DNA of 64,000 nt from Sphingomonas echinoides (lineage in GTDB: Bacteria; Pseudomonadota; Alphaproteobacteria; Sphingomonadales; Sphingomonadaceae): positions 62,001-126,000 of the forward strand of contig NZ_JAPYKK010000005.1 in assembly GCF_029623395.1 (NCBI RefSeq), written 5' to 3'. Shown one piece after another: positions 36,906 through 47,725 of this stretch. The notes under the pieces are model-generated. The model saw only the letters and a program-made list of their open reading frames with translations, was not told where the DNA came from and searched no databases. Each line of letters opens with the position of its first letter. Position 1 is the stretch's first letter. Both the position numbers and the translations under genes were made by a program.

Positions 36906-37024
36906 CGTACGTACGCTTGACCAGGGAAGTTTACAAGCCGACCGCGCTGCGATGCGATGCGCCGTTACGCGAACGAGATTCGCCGCCTAGGGACTGGTCA
37001 AGAAAGTTTCCTGGGGAGGAAAGG

Positions 37025-37054
37025 ATGCCCGCCACACGCAAGTGTGGCGGGCAT
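37025..37054. repeat. Perfect 13-bp hairpin with GCAA tetraloop
   Basis: ATGCCCGCCACAC and its exact complement flank a GCAA loop in the intergenic region. There is only a short T-run (TTT) on the plus strand, so it could be a terminator, an RNA stem or a palindromic repeat. Confidence 0.55.
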
Positions 37055-37094
37055 TTCCCGTTCTGGGGCAAGGCGTTACGTTCCGTACACAAGT

Positions 37095-37179
37095 GCTTCC
37101 CCGGCGAAGGCCGCTGTAACCGACCACTGCCGCCGCGATCCACCGCCCACTCCTGGGCTCCGGCCTTCGCCGGGGAAGC
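37095..37179. repeat. REP-like inverted repeat pair
   Basis: Two exact 19-base inverted copies of GCTTCCCCGGCGAAGGCCG lie at 37095-37113 and 37161-37179 around a 47-base spacer. The core TTCCCCGGCGAAGGCCG is familiar as a dispersed repeat in sphingomonad genomes. Confidence 0.6.
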
Positions 37180-37214
37180 GCCCGCCGTGCAAACGGAAGC
37201 CTTCATCAAGCACG

Positions 37215-37240
37215 AAAAAGGGGCAGGTTTCCCCGCCCCT
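37215..37240 (-). terminator. Second terminator after acnA
   Basis: On the minus strand AGGGGCGGGG and CCTGCCCCT form a stem with an AAA loop followed by TTTTT. It lies about 46 bases beyond the acnA stop, after a first terminator. Confidence 0.65.
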
Positions 37241-37253
37241 CCTTGCACCTCAC

Positions 37254-37277
37254 AAAACCGGCGGGCCGAAGCCCGCC
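37254..37277 (-). terminator. acnA terminator
   Basis: On the minus strand GGCGGGC and GCCCGCC form a seven-base stem with a TTCG loop, followed by GGTTTT, directly after the acnA stop codon. This is a typical intrinsic terminator. Confidence 0.75.
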
Positions 37278-37285
37278 CGCCCCGC

Positions 37286-39958
<2,673 letters not shown>

Positions 39959-40368
39959 GTGCAGCGGGTCCTTCCCTATGCGTCGGGCCGCGGCGGGGAG
40001 GCGAAACCGTCAAGGCTCCGCGCGGGCGCGACCGACTGTGCGAATGCAAGAGTCGAGGTGCCCTTAGCAAGGGGGCTGCGCGGGGGAAAGGGCGCGTCTG
40101 CGTTCACCGTGGGTTCGCGCATACTCCGGGGAAAACCCGACACATTCTTTTACTACGCAGAGATACTAAGTAATTTTTTAACGGTCGTGCGTCCTTGGCC
40201 AAATACCGAGCGTAGCTGTGCCACGACGGGAGAGGGTTCGGTTCATGCGGTTCCGGGCACCGTCTGCGCGCGCCTTGAATTTCGGTTTTTGCCTTTGTTT
40301 ACAACGGCTTGGAACCATAACTCGATGTGCGGGTTAGCGAAGTACCATCCACAGGGAGGTCGAGTTCA
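39959..40368. other. Divergent intergenic region, acnA and ferritin-like gene promoters
   Basis: No gene is supported. An AT-rich patch at about 40140-40185 (TTCTTTTACTACG, then TAATTTTTTAACGG) is the likeliest place for acnA promoter elements. GGAAC at 40311 begins a candidate stress promoter for the rightward ferritin-like genes. Confidence 0.55.
40311..40335 (+). promoter_or_regulatory. EcfG-like promoter candidate before the ferritin-like genes
   Basis: GGAAC, 16 bases, then GGTT, against the EcfG (sigma-EcfG, general stress response) consensus GGAAC-N16/17-CGTT. Three of four -10 bases match. It lies 33 bases before the ATG. Confidence 0.4.
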
Positions 40369-41352
40369 ATGACCGAAGATGTAAACCAGCAGTTGATCGA
40401 AGCGCTCGATCGGCGCGTAGAACGACGCAACGATCGTCGTGATTTCTTTAAATCCGCGTTCGGCGCAGCCGCCGTGGCGGGTCTCGCGGGCGGAGCCGCA
40501 ATCGGCCTGGCGGGTCGTGCGGAAGCGCAAAGCGCACCAAGCGACGCCGACGTGCTCAACTTCGCGCTCAATCTCGAATATCTCGAAGCGCAATTCTACA
40601 GCTTTGCCGCCAACGGCACGGGCCTCGCCGCCAACATGCTGACCGGTCTCGGCACTCAGGGCGCAGTTACGGGCGGTCGCAAGGTGACGTTCAGTGACCC
40701 GATCGTCGCTGCCTACGCCAAGGAGATCGCAGGCGACGAGCTCGCGCACGTAACCTTTCTGCGCACGCAGCTCGGCACGTCGGCGATCGCGCAACCGGCG
40801 ATCGACATCGACGTGACCCCGACCTCCGCCTTCAGCAACGCCGCACGCGCGGCCGGCCTGATCGGCGCTGGCGAGGCGTTCAACGTGTATGAGAACGACA
40901 ACAACTTCCTGCTCGGCGCGTACATCTTCGAAGACGTCGGCGTCACGGCCTATAAGGGCGGCGCGACGCTGCTGACCAACAAGACGTATCTGGAAGCCGC
41001 AGCCGGCATCCTCGCGGTCGAGGCGTATCATGCCGCACTCGTTCGAACCGTACTGTACCGCAAGGGTGTCGACACGCCCGCGCTTCGCACGTCGGCGGAC
41101 AAGATCTCGAACGCGCGGGACAGCCTCGACGGTACGACCGATCTCGATCAGGGTATTTCGACCGTCCAGATCAACGGTGGAGATGCATCCAACATCGTGC
41201 CACTCGACGAGAACGGTCTCGCGTTCTCGCGCACCGTCGCGCAAGTCCATAACATTGCGTACCTCACCAACGCGCGCGTGATGGCAGGCGGCTTCTTCCC
41301 CAACGGGACGAACAACCCGAACGCCGACCTGCGGTTCAGCGGCGCCAATTAA
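40369..41352 (+). CDS. Tat-exported ferritin-like domain protein
   Basis: A 327-residue exported protein. A twin-arginine signal (R23-R24 in [11 protein letters not shown]) is followed by a hydrophobic core ending AGRAEAQ at residue 54. The mature part begins [17 protein letters not shown], then DELAHV and EAYHAALV with two ExxH-type motifs, as in the Ferritin_2 family (PF13668) that includes the plant desiccation protein PCC13-62. The iron-binding carboxylates are conserved enough for a diiron site, but activity is unproven. GGAGG precedes the ATG at 40369. The gene is 40 bases ahead of a paralogue and probably transcribed with it, possibly from a stress-type promoter. Confidence 0.85.
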   Translation: MTEDVNQQLIEALDRRVERRNDRRDFFKSAFGAAAVAGLAGGAAIGLAGRAEAQSAPSDADVLNFALNLEYLEAQFYSFAANGTGLAANMLTGLGTQGAVTGGRKVTFSDPIVAAYAKEIAGDELAHVTFLRTQLGTSAIAQPAIDIDVTPTSAFSNAARAAGLIGAGEAFNVYENDNNFLLGAYIFEDVGVTAYKGGATLLTNKTYLEAAAGILAVEAYHAALVRTVLYRKGVDTPALRTSADKISNARDSLDGTTDLDQGISTVQINGGDASNIVPLDENGLAFSRTVAQVHNIAYLTNARVMAGGFFPNGTNNPNADLRFSGAN

Positions 41353-41392
41353 GCCGCTTTAGACATCACGCCTTCTCCAAGGGAGAGTAGCA

Positions 41393-42409
41393 ATGGATAC
41401 TACGAATATTTTGACGCAGGTGCTGGAGGCGAGTGACCGCCGCCGCGACGAGCGCCGCAACTTCCTTCGCGTCGCCGGTCAGGCGACGGTCGCAGCGGGC
41501 GGTCTTTCGCTGCTCGCCGCGTGCGATAACGGGCCGAAGGGCTTCAACCCGACGCCGACCCCGACGCCCACCCCTACCCCGACGCCGACCAGTGCGCCCG
41601 TTTCCGACGGGGATATTCTGAACTTCGCGCTCAATCTCGAATATCTCGAAGCACAGTTCTACTCGTTCGCGGTGTACGGCACGGGTCTTCCCGCATCGCA
41701 AGTCACCGGTGTCGGAACGCAAGGTGCCGTAACCGGCGGCCGCAAGGTAACCTTCGAAGACCCGATCGTCGCACAATATGCGCGTGAGATCGCGGCAGAC
41801 GAGATCGCGCATGTCGCCTACCTGCGTACTGCGCTCGGGTCTGCGGCGGTGGCGATGCCGGCGATCAACATCGACGGCAGCGCGACGGGGGCGTTCACCG
41901 CAGCCGCGCGGGCGGCCGGTGTCGTCTCGTCGACGGGCGTGTTCGATCCGTACGCCAACGACAATGCGTTCCTGCTCGGCGCTTTCATCTTCGAGGACGT
42001 CGGCGTCAGCGCCTACAAGGGCGCCGCGCCGTTGCTGACGAGCAAGACCTATCTGGACGCCGCAGCGGGCATTCTGGCGGCAGAAGCGTATCACGCGGGT
42101 CTGATCCGCACGATCCTGTACGGCAAGGGCTTCGCCGCCGGCACGGCCACGGGTTCGATCTTCGATCAGGTTCGGATGATCAGTGACGCGCGAGACAGTC
42201 TGGATGGATCAATCGAGGACGATCAGGGGATTGCCGGGGCAGACTCGTCGATTTCGAACATCGTTCCGACCGACGGCTCGGGTATCGCTTACAGCCGCAG
42301 TGCAGCGAATGTGCTGAACATCGTGTACCTTACCAAGTCTGCGACGGTAGGGGGGGGCTTCTTCCCCAATGGCGTGAACGGGTCGATCAAGACCAGCAAC
42401 GCCAACTGA
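41393..42409 (+). CDS. Tat-exported ferritin-like lipoprotein, paralogue of the preceding gene
   Basis: A 338-residue paralogue of the previous protein. It has both a twin-arginine motif (RRNFLRVAG at 21-29) and a lipobox (LLAACD, Cys44), so it is predicted to be a folded lipoprotein delivered by Tat. A Thr-Pro repeat (about 52-68) is a linker to the membrane. The domain [25 protein letters not shown] and EAYHAGLI repeat the ferritin-like motifs. GGGAGAG precedes the ATG. A likely tandem duplication giving one soluble and one anchored form. A strong terminator follows at 42454-42489. Confidence 0.84.
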   Translation: MDTTNILTQVLEASDRRRDERRNFLRVAGQATVAAGGLSLLAACDNGPKGFNPTPTPTPTPTPTPTSAPVSDGDILNFALNLEYLEAQFYSFAVYGTGLPASQVTGVGTQGAVTGGRKVTFEDPIVAQYAREIAADEIAHVAYLRTALGSAAVAMPAINIDGSATGAFTAAARAAGVVSSTGVFDPYANDNAFLLGAFIFEDVGVSAYKGAAPLLTSKTYLDAAAGILAAEAYHAGLIRTILYGKGFAAGTATGSIFDQVRMISDARDSLDGSIEDDQGIAGADSSISNIVPTDGSGIAYSRSAANVLNIVYLTKSATVGGGFFPNGVNGSIKTSNAN

Positions 42410-42420
42410 TCGTATCTCCA

Positions 42421-42442
42421 CCATGTCAGGCAATTGACATGG
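42421..42442 (+). repeat. Hairpin preceding the terminator
   Basis: CCATGTCA and TGACATGG form a perfect eight-base stem around GGCAAT just downstream of the second ferritin-like gene. It may extend the terminator or stabilise the 3' end. Confidence 0.45.
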
Positions 42443-42453
42443 TGGAACCTTGC

Positions 42454-42489
42454 AAGGACCGTGCGACGATCGTCGCACGGTCCTTTTTT
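42454..42489 (+). terminator. Intrinsic terminator of the ferritin-like pair
   Basis: A 14-base perfect stem, AAGGACCGTGCGAC and its complement with a GATC loop, followed by TTTTTT. Position and structure are textbook for a rho-independent terminator. Confidence 0.88.
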
Positions 42490-42565
42490 ATGCAATTCCC
42501 GGCTCCGCTTGTCGCGCAATGCGTTACAGGGCAACACGTCCCCGACACATAACAGGAGATACCCC

Positions 42566-43102
42566 ATGCGCGTACCGATCCTCGCTGCGGCAGCCTTGGC
42601 GACGCTCAGCCTCTCCGCCTGCGACAAGGCAGGTCCAAAGACCGGCGCCCCGATGGCGAACGGCGCCCGTGCCGTTGCCATGCTGCGAACCGCGGACGGC
42701 GCCGAAGTGGGCCGCGCAAGCGCGACCGAAGTCGGCGGTGGCCTTCGCCTCACGGTCGACGTGACCGGGATGCCCGCGGGCACCCACGGCGCGCATGTCC
42801 ATACGGTCGGCAAGTGCGATGCCCCTGACTTTGCCAGCGCCGGCGGACATTGGAATCCGACATCCACCAAGCACGGGTCGATGAACCCGCAGGGCCCACA
42901 TGCGGGCGACCTGCCGAACCTGGTCGTCGGCACGAACGGTCGCGGGACGATCGGGATGGTTCTTCCCGGCGCAACGATGGCCGGGTTGCTCGACGCAGAC
43001 GGGTCAGCGCTGGTCGTTCATGCCAACCCGGATGATCTGATGACCGACCCCTCGGGCAACAGCGGCGGGCGCGTTGCCTGCGGCGTATTCGCCGCGAGTT
43101 AA
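42566..43102 (+). CDS. sodC: Cu/Zn superoxide dismutase, lipoprotein
   Basis: A 178-residue copper-zinc superoxide dismutase with a lipoprotein signal (LSAC lipobox near residue 19), so it is periplasmic and membrane-anchored. Copper and zinc ligands are in THGAHVHTVGKCD, SAGGHWNPTSTKHG and GPHAGDLPNL. The copper His and the active-site Arg are in ALVVHANPDDL and GGRVACGVF; the cysteines in GKCD and VACGVF form the expected intrachain disulfide. It breaks down superoxide in the periplasm. AGGAGA precedes the ATG at 42566. It follows the ferritin-like pair after a terminator. Confidence 0.95.
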   Translation: MRVPILAAAALATLSLSACDKAGPKTGAPMANGARAVAMLRTADGAEVGRASATEVGGGLRLTVDVTGMPAGTHGAHVHTVGKCDAPDFASAGGHWNPTSTKHGSMNPQGPHAGDLPNLVVGTNGRGTIGMVLPGATMAGLLDADGSALVVHANPDDLMTDPSGNSGGRVACGVFAAS

Positions 43103-43137
43103 GGTTTCGCGGGCTGCGGGGGGCGAGTTGGTCTGGA

Positions 43138-44709
43138 CTAGATGTCCTCGCCCGCACCCCGCGCCCACGCCTCTCGTTGCGCCTCGGCATTCGGCACTAG
43201 CCGGTACGCCGCAAGGCCTGCTGCGATCGTAATTGGCGCGGCGCACAGCAGCGACAAAACCCCCACAGACAAACTGCCGGAGAGCGTCGAGATTCGCCCT
43301 GCGAGATACGGCCCCATCGCCAACCCGAGCAGCGTCGTCCCGATGAAGAATGTCCCCGTCGCGGTTCCACGCATTCTAGGGAGCACGAGGTCCTGCATCG
43401 TCGCTCCGGCAGCCCCGAGCGCGGTGCTGGCGAAGATGCTCGACAAGAAGAAGCACGGGAAGAAGACTGCAGCGCTCGTCGCGGTAAACGCTCCGATGAC
43501 GAACGGGATCGGCGCGATCGCGCCGAACAGGACGACGATCACGCGCCCCGCCGGATTCCGCCGCCGCAGCCGATCCGCCATCAGGCCGCCGAGCATAACC
43601 CCCAGAAATCCCGCGAGCGCACCGGTCGACCCGACCAGGAGCCCCGCCATCGCCGGCGACGTACCCAACGTCCGCATCACGAACGGCGCCGCCCAGAAAC
43701 TGATCGCATAGGCCATGAACGCATTGAGGCCATAAGCCACGACGATGCACAGAAAGGCCGGATTACCGACGATCAACCGATACGTCGGCGGATCGCGACG
43801 CTTCAGCGCCGCCGCCCAGGAAAAGACCGCATACACCCCGATCCCTACGGCGATCCACTGTGGCCATGGCTCGCCGATCGCATGCAGGCCGAGCACGGCG
43901 GCAACGACGATCCCGAGGGCGAGGATGTTGGTCAGAAACGCCTGTAACCCGCCCCGCGCAGCGCCGATCAGCGTCAACGGTGGAAGGATCGTGAGCAATT
44001 CCGACAGGAACGCGCTGAACGGTGCCGGATGCCGCTCCGGTCGCGGCAAGCCTTCGACGGCACCACGGATCGGTTCGCGCAGCGTCGCGACGACCGCCGC
44101 CAGGATCAGGCCGGGAATGCCGACGATCATGAACGCGGCTTGCCAACCGTGCAGACCGAACGGCCCGCCGTCGGGATAGGCCTGGTTCCACCGCTGAACG
44201 ATCAACCCGCCGACTCCGAGCGACAGCCCGCCCCCGACGTACAATCCGGACGAATAGATCGCGAGCGCGGTCGCGCGCAGGCGTTTCGGGAAATAATCCG
44301 AGATCAGCGAATAGGCCGAGGGACTCGCGGTCGCCTCCCCGACGCCCACGCCGATCCGCGCCGCGGCGAGCGCACCCCCGCTCTGGGCGAGCCCGGATGC
44401 CGCCGTCATCGCGGACCACAGCCCCAGACCGAGCGTCATCAGGCGGACCCGGTGCCACGTGTCCGCAAGCCGACCCAGTGGAATACCGAACAGCGAATAG
44501 AACACGCCGAATGCGGTCCCATACAGAAAGCCGAGATCCTCATCCTTCAAATTGAGGTCACGCTTGATGTCTTCCGCGAGGATCGAGATGATCTGCCGAT
44601 CGACGAAATTGAGCACGTAGACGAGGAACAGGATCCCGAGCACCAGCCACGCATAACGGGAAACGCGGGCCGTTTCGGGCGAATCCGCGATGGCCGGGCC
44701 GGTATGCAT
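43138..44709 (-). CDS. MFS transporter (Spinster-like)
   Basis: A 523-residue inner-membrane transporter with twelve hydrophobic segments. YAWLVLGILFLVYVLNFVDRQIISIL (in two pieces here) and the cytoplasmic loop GRLADTWHRVRLM are MFS signatures of the Spinster/MFS_1 group, and IGVGVGEATASPSAYSLISDYFP gives helix 4. The substrate is unknown; homologues move diverse organic compounds. The ATG at 44709 starts MHTGPAIADS, after a GGAG site; the open frame extends a further 26 codons. Confidence 0.88.
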   Translation of the reverse strand: MHTGPAIADSPETARVSRYAWLVLGILFLVYVLNFVDRQIISILAEDIKRDLNLKDEDLGFLYGTAFGVFYSLFGIPLGRLADTWHRVRLMTLGLGLWSAMTAASGLAQSGGALAAARIGVGVGEATASPSAYSLISDYFPKRLRATALAIYSSGLYVGGGLSLGVGGLIVQRWNQAYPDGGPFGLHGWQAAFMIVGIPGLILAAVVATLREPIRGAVEGLPRPERHPAPFSAFLSELLTILPPLTLIGAARGGLQAFLTNILALGIVVAAVLGLHAIGEPWPQWIAVGIGVYAVFSWAAALKRRDPPTYRLIVGNPAFLCIVVAYGLNAFMAYAISFWAAPFVMRTLGTSPAMAGLLVGSTGALAGFLGVMLGGLMADRLRRRNPAGRVIVVLFGAIAPIPFVIGAFTATSAAVFFPCFFLSSIFASTALGAAGATMQDLVLPRMRGTATGTFFIGTTLLGLAMGPYLAGRISTLSGSLSVGVLSLLCAAPITIAAGLAAYRLVPNAEAQREAWARGAGEDI

Positions 44710-44989
44710 TGGGAGCGCTCCTCTCGAACTTTTGTTCTTGTACGAAGCGTAGCAGAGCATACCGCGATTACGAAAGCGATTTAGCAACCCGAATTGGAGC
44801 GCCCCGCCGCCGCGCTTGCAGGCGCGTTTTAGGATCGGCGCGGCCGCCTACGGCACCGGATCCCGTGGCTGCGTCATGTTACGCTATGTTGCTGCCGCCG
44901 GAAGCCCCCCGGATTCGCTTGAAATACGGGCAAGGTGCGCCGATATTCAAGGCAACCGGCACACGGCCGGCTGCAAGGAGCTTTTCGTA

Positions 44990-45724
<735 letters not shown>

Positions 45725-45750
45725 TCGCCGCTTAGGTAAGAGCTCTTCCG

Positions 45751-45787
45751 AAAGGGCCCGATGGCGCGATCCATCGGGCCTTTTTTA
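45751..45787 (+). terminator. Terminator after the Bax inhibitor-1 gene
   Basis: A stem of about 13 base pairs around GGGCCCGATGG and CCATCGGGCC, with one G-U pair, followed by TTTTTT. Confidence 0.85.
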
Positions 45788-45821
45788 TTGGCGTTTCCCT
45801 CCGACCGCACAAAGGACATTC

Positions 45822-46601
45822 ATGCGCATCGCGATCGAGGCCATGCTCGACTATACTATCGATGGCGCGGCGGACGTGCTGTTGCTGATCGAAGCGGCCA
45901 AACAGCCCGATCAGCATCTCGAGATGCAGGATCTGCGAGTCTATTCGCCCGAGCCGCTGCGCGCGGTGCGCGGGGAAGACGGGATCGGGCAACGCTGCTG
46001 GGCCCGGGGGGAAGGCGCATTCCGTGCGGATTACCGCGCGATCGTGCGGATCGATCGGCCCGTGATCGACTTTTCGGTCCTCCCCAACACGCCGGTACGG
46101 CTCATGCCGGTCGACACGATCCCGTATCTGCTGCCGAGCCGCTATTGTGAGTCGGACCGTCTGGAAGGCTTTGTCGAGCAGCATTTCGGTGGCTTAAGCG
46201 GCGGCCCCCTCGCCGCGGCGCTGGTTGATTGGGTCGCCGGGCATTTGCGCTACGAGGGCGGCACGTCGAACGGCACGACCACGGCGATGATGACCTTTGC
46301 CGAACGACACGGCGTATGTCGCGACTATGCGCACCTCCTCGTCGCGCTGGCGCGGGCCGGCGGGATACCGGCGCGCTGCGTCTCCGCTTACGCGCCTGGG
46401 GTCGACCCGCCCGATTTCCATGCGGTGGCGGAATTGTGGGTCGGGGGCGGCTGGCATCTGGTCGATGCAACCCGCATGGCGTGCTGTTCGGATCTCGTCC
46501 GGGTCGCGGTCGGGCGCGATGCAACGGACATCGCCTTCATGACCGTGTTCGGCCGCGCTGCCTTCGTCGCGCAACGTGTTTTGGTCACGCGTCTGGAATG
46601 A
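45822..46601 (+). CDS. Transglutaminase-like cysteine-protease-fold protein
   Basis: A 259-residue transglutaminase family protein, separate from the cassette near 15-18 kb. The N-terminal beta domain (MRIAIEAMLDYTIDGAADVLLLIEAAKQPDQ, in pieces) precedes a core with the full triad: Cys in RHGVCRDYAHL, His in PDFHAVAELWVGGGW and Asp in VDATRMA. So it is predicted to be catalytically competent, unlike the cassette's transglutaminase. AAAGGAC precedes the ATG. The substrate (peptide or glutaminyl amide) is unknown. A consensus EcfG promoter overlaps its end and drives the next gene. Confidence 0.88.
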   Translation: MRIAIEAMLDYTIDGAADVLLLIEAAKQPDQHLEMQDLRVYSPEPLRAVRGEDGIGQRCWARGEGAFRADYRAIVRIDRPVIDFSVLPNTPVRLMPVDTIPYLLPSRYCESDRLEGFVEQHFGGLSGGPLAAALVDWVAGHLRYEGGTSNGTTTAMMTFAERHGVCRDYAHLLVALARAGGIPARCVSAYAPGVDPPDFHAVAELWVGGGWHLVDATRMACCSDLVRVAVGRDATDIAFMTVFGRAAFVAQRVLVTRLE

Positions 46602-46602
46602 G

Positions 46603-46628
46603 GGAACAGGCGCGTCGGTCGGATCGTT
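46603..46628 (+). promoter_or_regulatory. EcfG promoter, consensus match
   Basis: GGAAC at 46603, seventeen bases, CGTT at 46625: an exact match to the general-stress sigma factor EcfG consensus, placed 30 bases before the ATG of the small acidic protein at 46658 and directly after the transglutaminase stop. Confidence 0.75.
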
Positions 46629-46657
46629 CTCCTTGGCTAACGATCAGGAGTGAATTC

Positions 46658-46957
46658 ATGACCGACGACCCCAAGCTGATCGACGACAAGGCCCTCGACG
46701 GCCTCTCGGTGGCGCCCGGCGATCCCGAGGAAGAGGCAACCGCGAACAAGCAGGATGCGGGCCAGGACGCATCGATCGCGCACCGTCTGGAACGGAACCC
46801 GTCGAGCCCCGATGCAGCGCTCGACAACGCTCTGGACGAGTCGATGGACGCGTCCGACCCGCCCTCGACCAGCCGCCCCGGCGAAAACGGCGAACCGCCG
46901 CGGTCTTCCGGCTATGATGCAGAAGCCGAGGCAAAGCGGTCTTCCGACAAACGCTGA
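46658..46957 (+). CDS. Small acidic, probably disordered protein under an EcfG promoter
   Basis: A 99-residue protein without signal peptide or hydrophobic segment. It is rich in Asp, Glu, Ser, Pro and Ala (VAPGDPEEEATANKQDAG, DNALDESMDASDPPS) and likely disordered. AGGAG lies seven bases before the ATG. A GGAAC-N17-CGTT promoter sits upstream, so it probably belongs to the general stress regulon of alphaproteobacteria. I do not recognise the family. Confidence 0.78.
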   Translation: MTDDPKLIDDKALDGLSVAPGDPEEEATANKQDAGQDASIAHRLERNPSSPDAALDNALDESMDASDPPSTSRPGENGEPPRSSGYDAEAEAKRSSDKR

Positions 46958-46976
46958 CGCCTACGATCCCGCCTCC

Positions 46977-47006
46977 CCCCGCACGGAACGGCCGTTCCGT
47001 GCGGGG
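46977..47006. repeat. 30-bp perfect palindrome
   Basis: CCCCGCACGGAACGG is followed at once by its exact complement. It lies 19 bases after the stop of the small acidic protein, has no T-run and may act as a terminator stem or a protein-binding site. Confidence 0.6.
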
Positions 47007-47102
47007 ACGATCCGCATTCGTACAAATATCTCATCTCGTCGCATCGGATGTTGCGCCGCAACACGATTTATGGTCGCTTAGTTTCGCAGTGGGTTTCCGG
47101 CG

Positions 47103-47117
47103 TTAACCATGTGGTAA
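47103..47117. promoter_or_regulatory. Near-consensus CtrA box
   Basis: TTAA, seven bases, GTAA: seven of eight bases of the TTAA-N7-TTAA CtrA site, 51 bases ahead of the start of the hypothetical gene at 47168. Confidence 0.4.
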
Positions 47118-47167
47118 TGCAAGAAGCGCATTTTTGCTGGACTGCACGATTGTAGCGGAGTGGCACG

Positions 47168-47719
47168 ATGGGTTCTCGGATGAAAGCGGCCAACGGCACG
47201 ATGACGCTGGCCGAGATGAAAGAGTTCGCGGGGTTCCCCGCATCGACCCAGAGATATATCCGTCGCGCCCTCGATATCGGTCTCGACCGTCAGGACGCAC
47301 TCGCTTTGTGGTCGCGCGATGTCGTCGAAGCCGCGAGCATTCGCGCACAAGCCCGGTTGTACGACCGCCTACCCAATATCCGTATGATGATCCCGGATGA
47401 CGGCGGCCTCGAGGGGGTCGAGACGATCATGGGGCCGCTGCTCACGCTTTCCGCCTTCGACCTCGGACAGGGCCGCCTCACCACCTTTGCCGCCTACCGT
47501 TTCCTTTACGAACGGTTGATCGGTGCCGAAATCCGGCCGTGGCTCCCCGCAGCTTTCTGCGCGGCAGCGGCATTGCCGCACCTTCACCCTGAACTGCGTC
47601 GGAAGTTGCTGCAATCAATCAGCGAAGCTGCGGCGACGGCGTCGGGATGGTCCAACCGCCAGCCCGGATTCTTCCCCAACTGGGTGGAAAAGGTAGAAGC
47701 GGCAGCAATGCCGCACTGA
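47168..47719 (+). CDS. Hypothetical cytoplasmic protein
   Basis: A 183-residue soluble protein with no signal peptide. The N-terminal part (MKEFAGFPASTQRYIRRALDIGLDRQDALALWSRD, read in pieces) suggests a helical bundle, and the segment LSAFDLGQGRLTTFAAYRFLYERLIGAE is hydrophobic-amphipathic. I do not recognise the family. GGAG is nine bases before the ATG; an ATG four codons later is also possible. A near CtrA box lies 51 bases upstream, raising a cell-cycle link that is only inferred. It converges on the NUDIX gene. Confidence 0.75.
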   Translation: MGSRMKAANGTMTLAEMKEFAGFPASTQRYIRRALDIGLDRQDALALWSRDVVEAASIRAQARLYDRLPNIRMMIPDDGGLEGVETIMGPLLTLSAFDLGQGRLTTFAAYRFLYERLIGAEIRPWLPAAFCAAAALPHLHPELRRKLLQSISEAAATASGWSNRQPGFFPNWVEKVEAAAMPH

Positions 47720-47725
47720 CGCGCG

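Larger units (their letters stand above)
36876..37253. other. Intergenic region upstream of XRE regulator and downstream of acnA
   Basis: No gene is supported here. It holds the TTTACAAA element and a CGTACGTACG palindrome next to the regulator start, a 13-bp hairpin at 37025-37054, a 19-bp inverted-repeat pair at 37095-37179 and a terminator at 37215-37240. Confidence 0.6.

Noticed and set aside
41541-41592. CRISPR-like tandem repeat (ACCCCGACGCC units)
   Set aside because: It is the coding DNA of a Thr-Pro linker in a lipoprotein, with no spacers.
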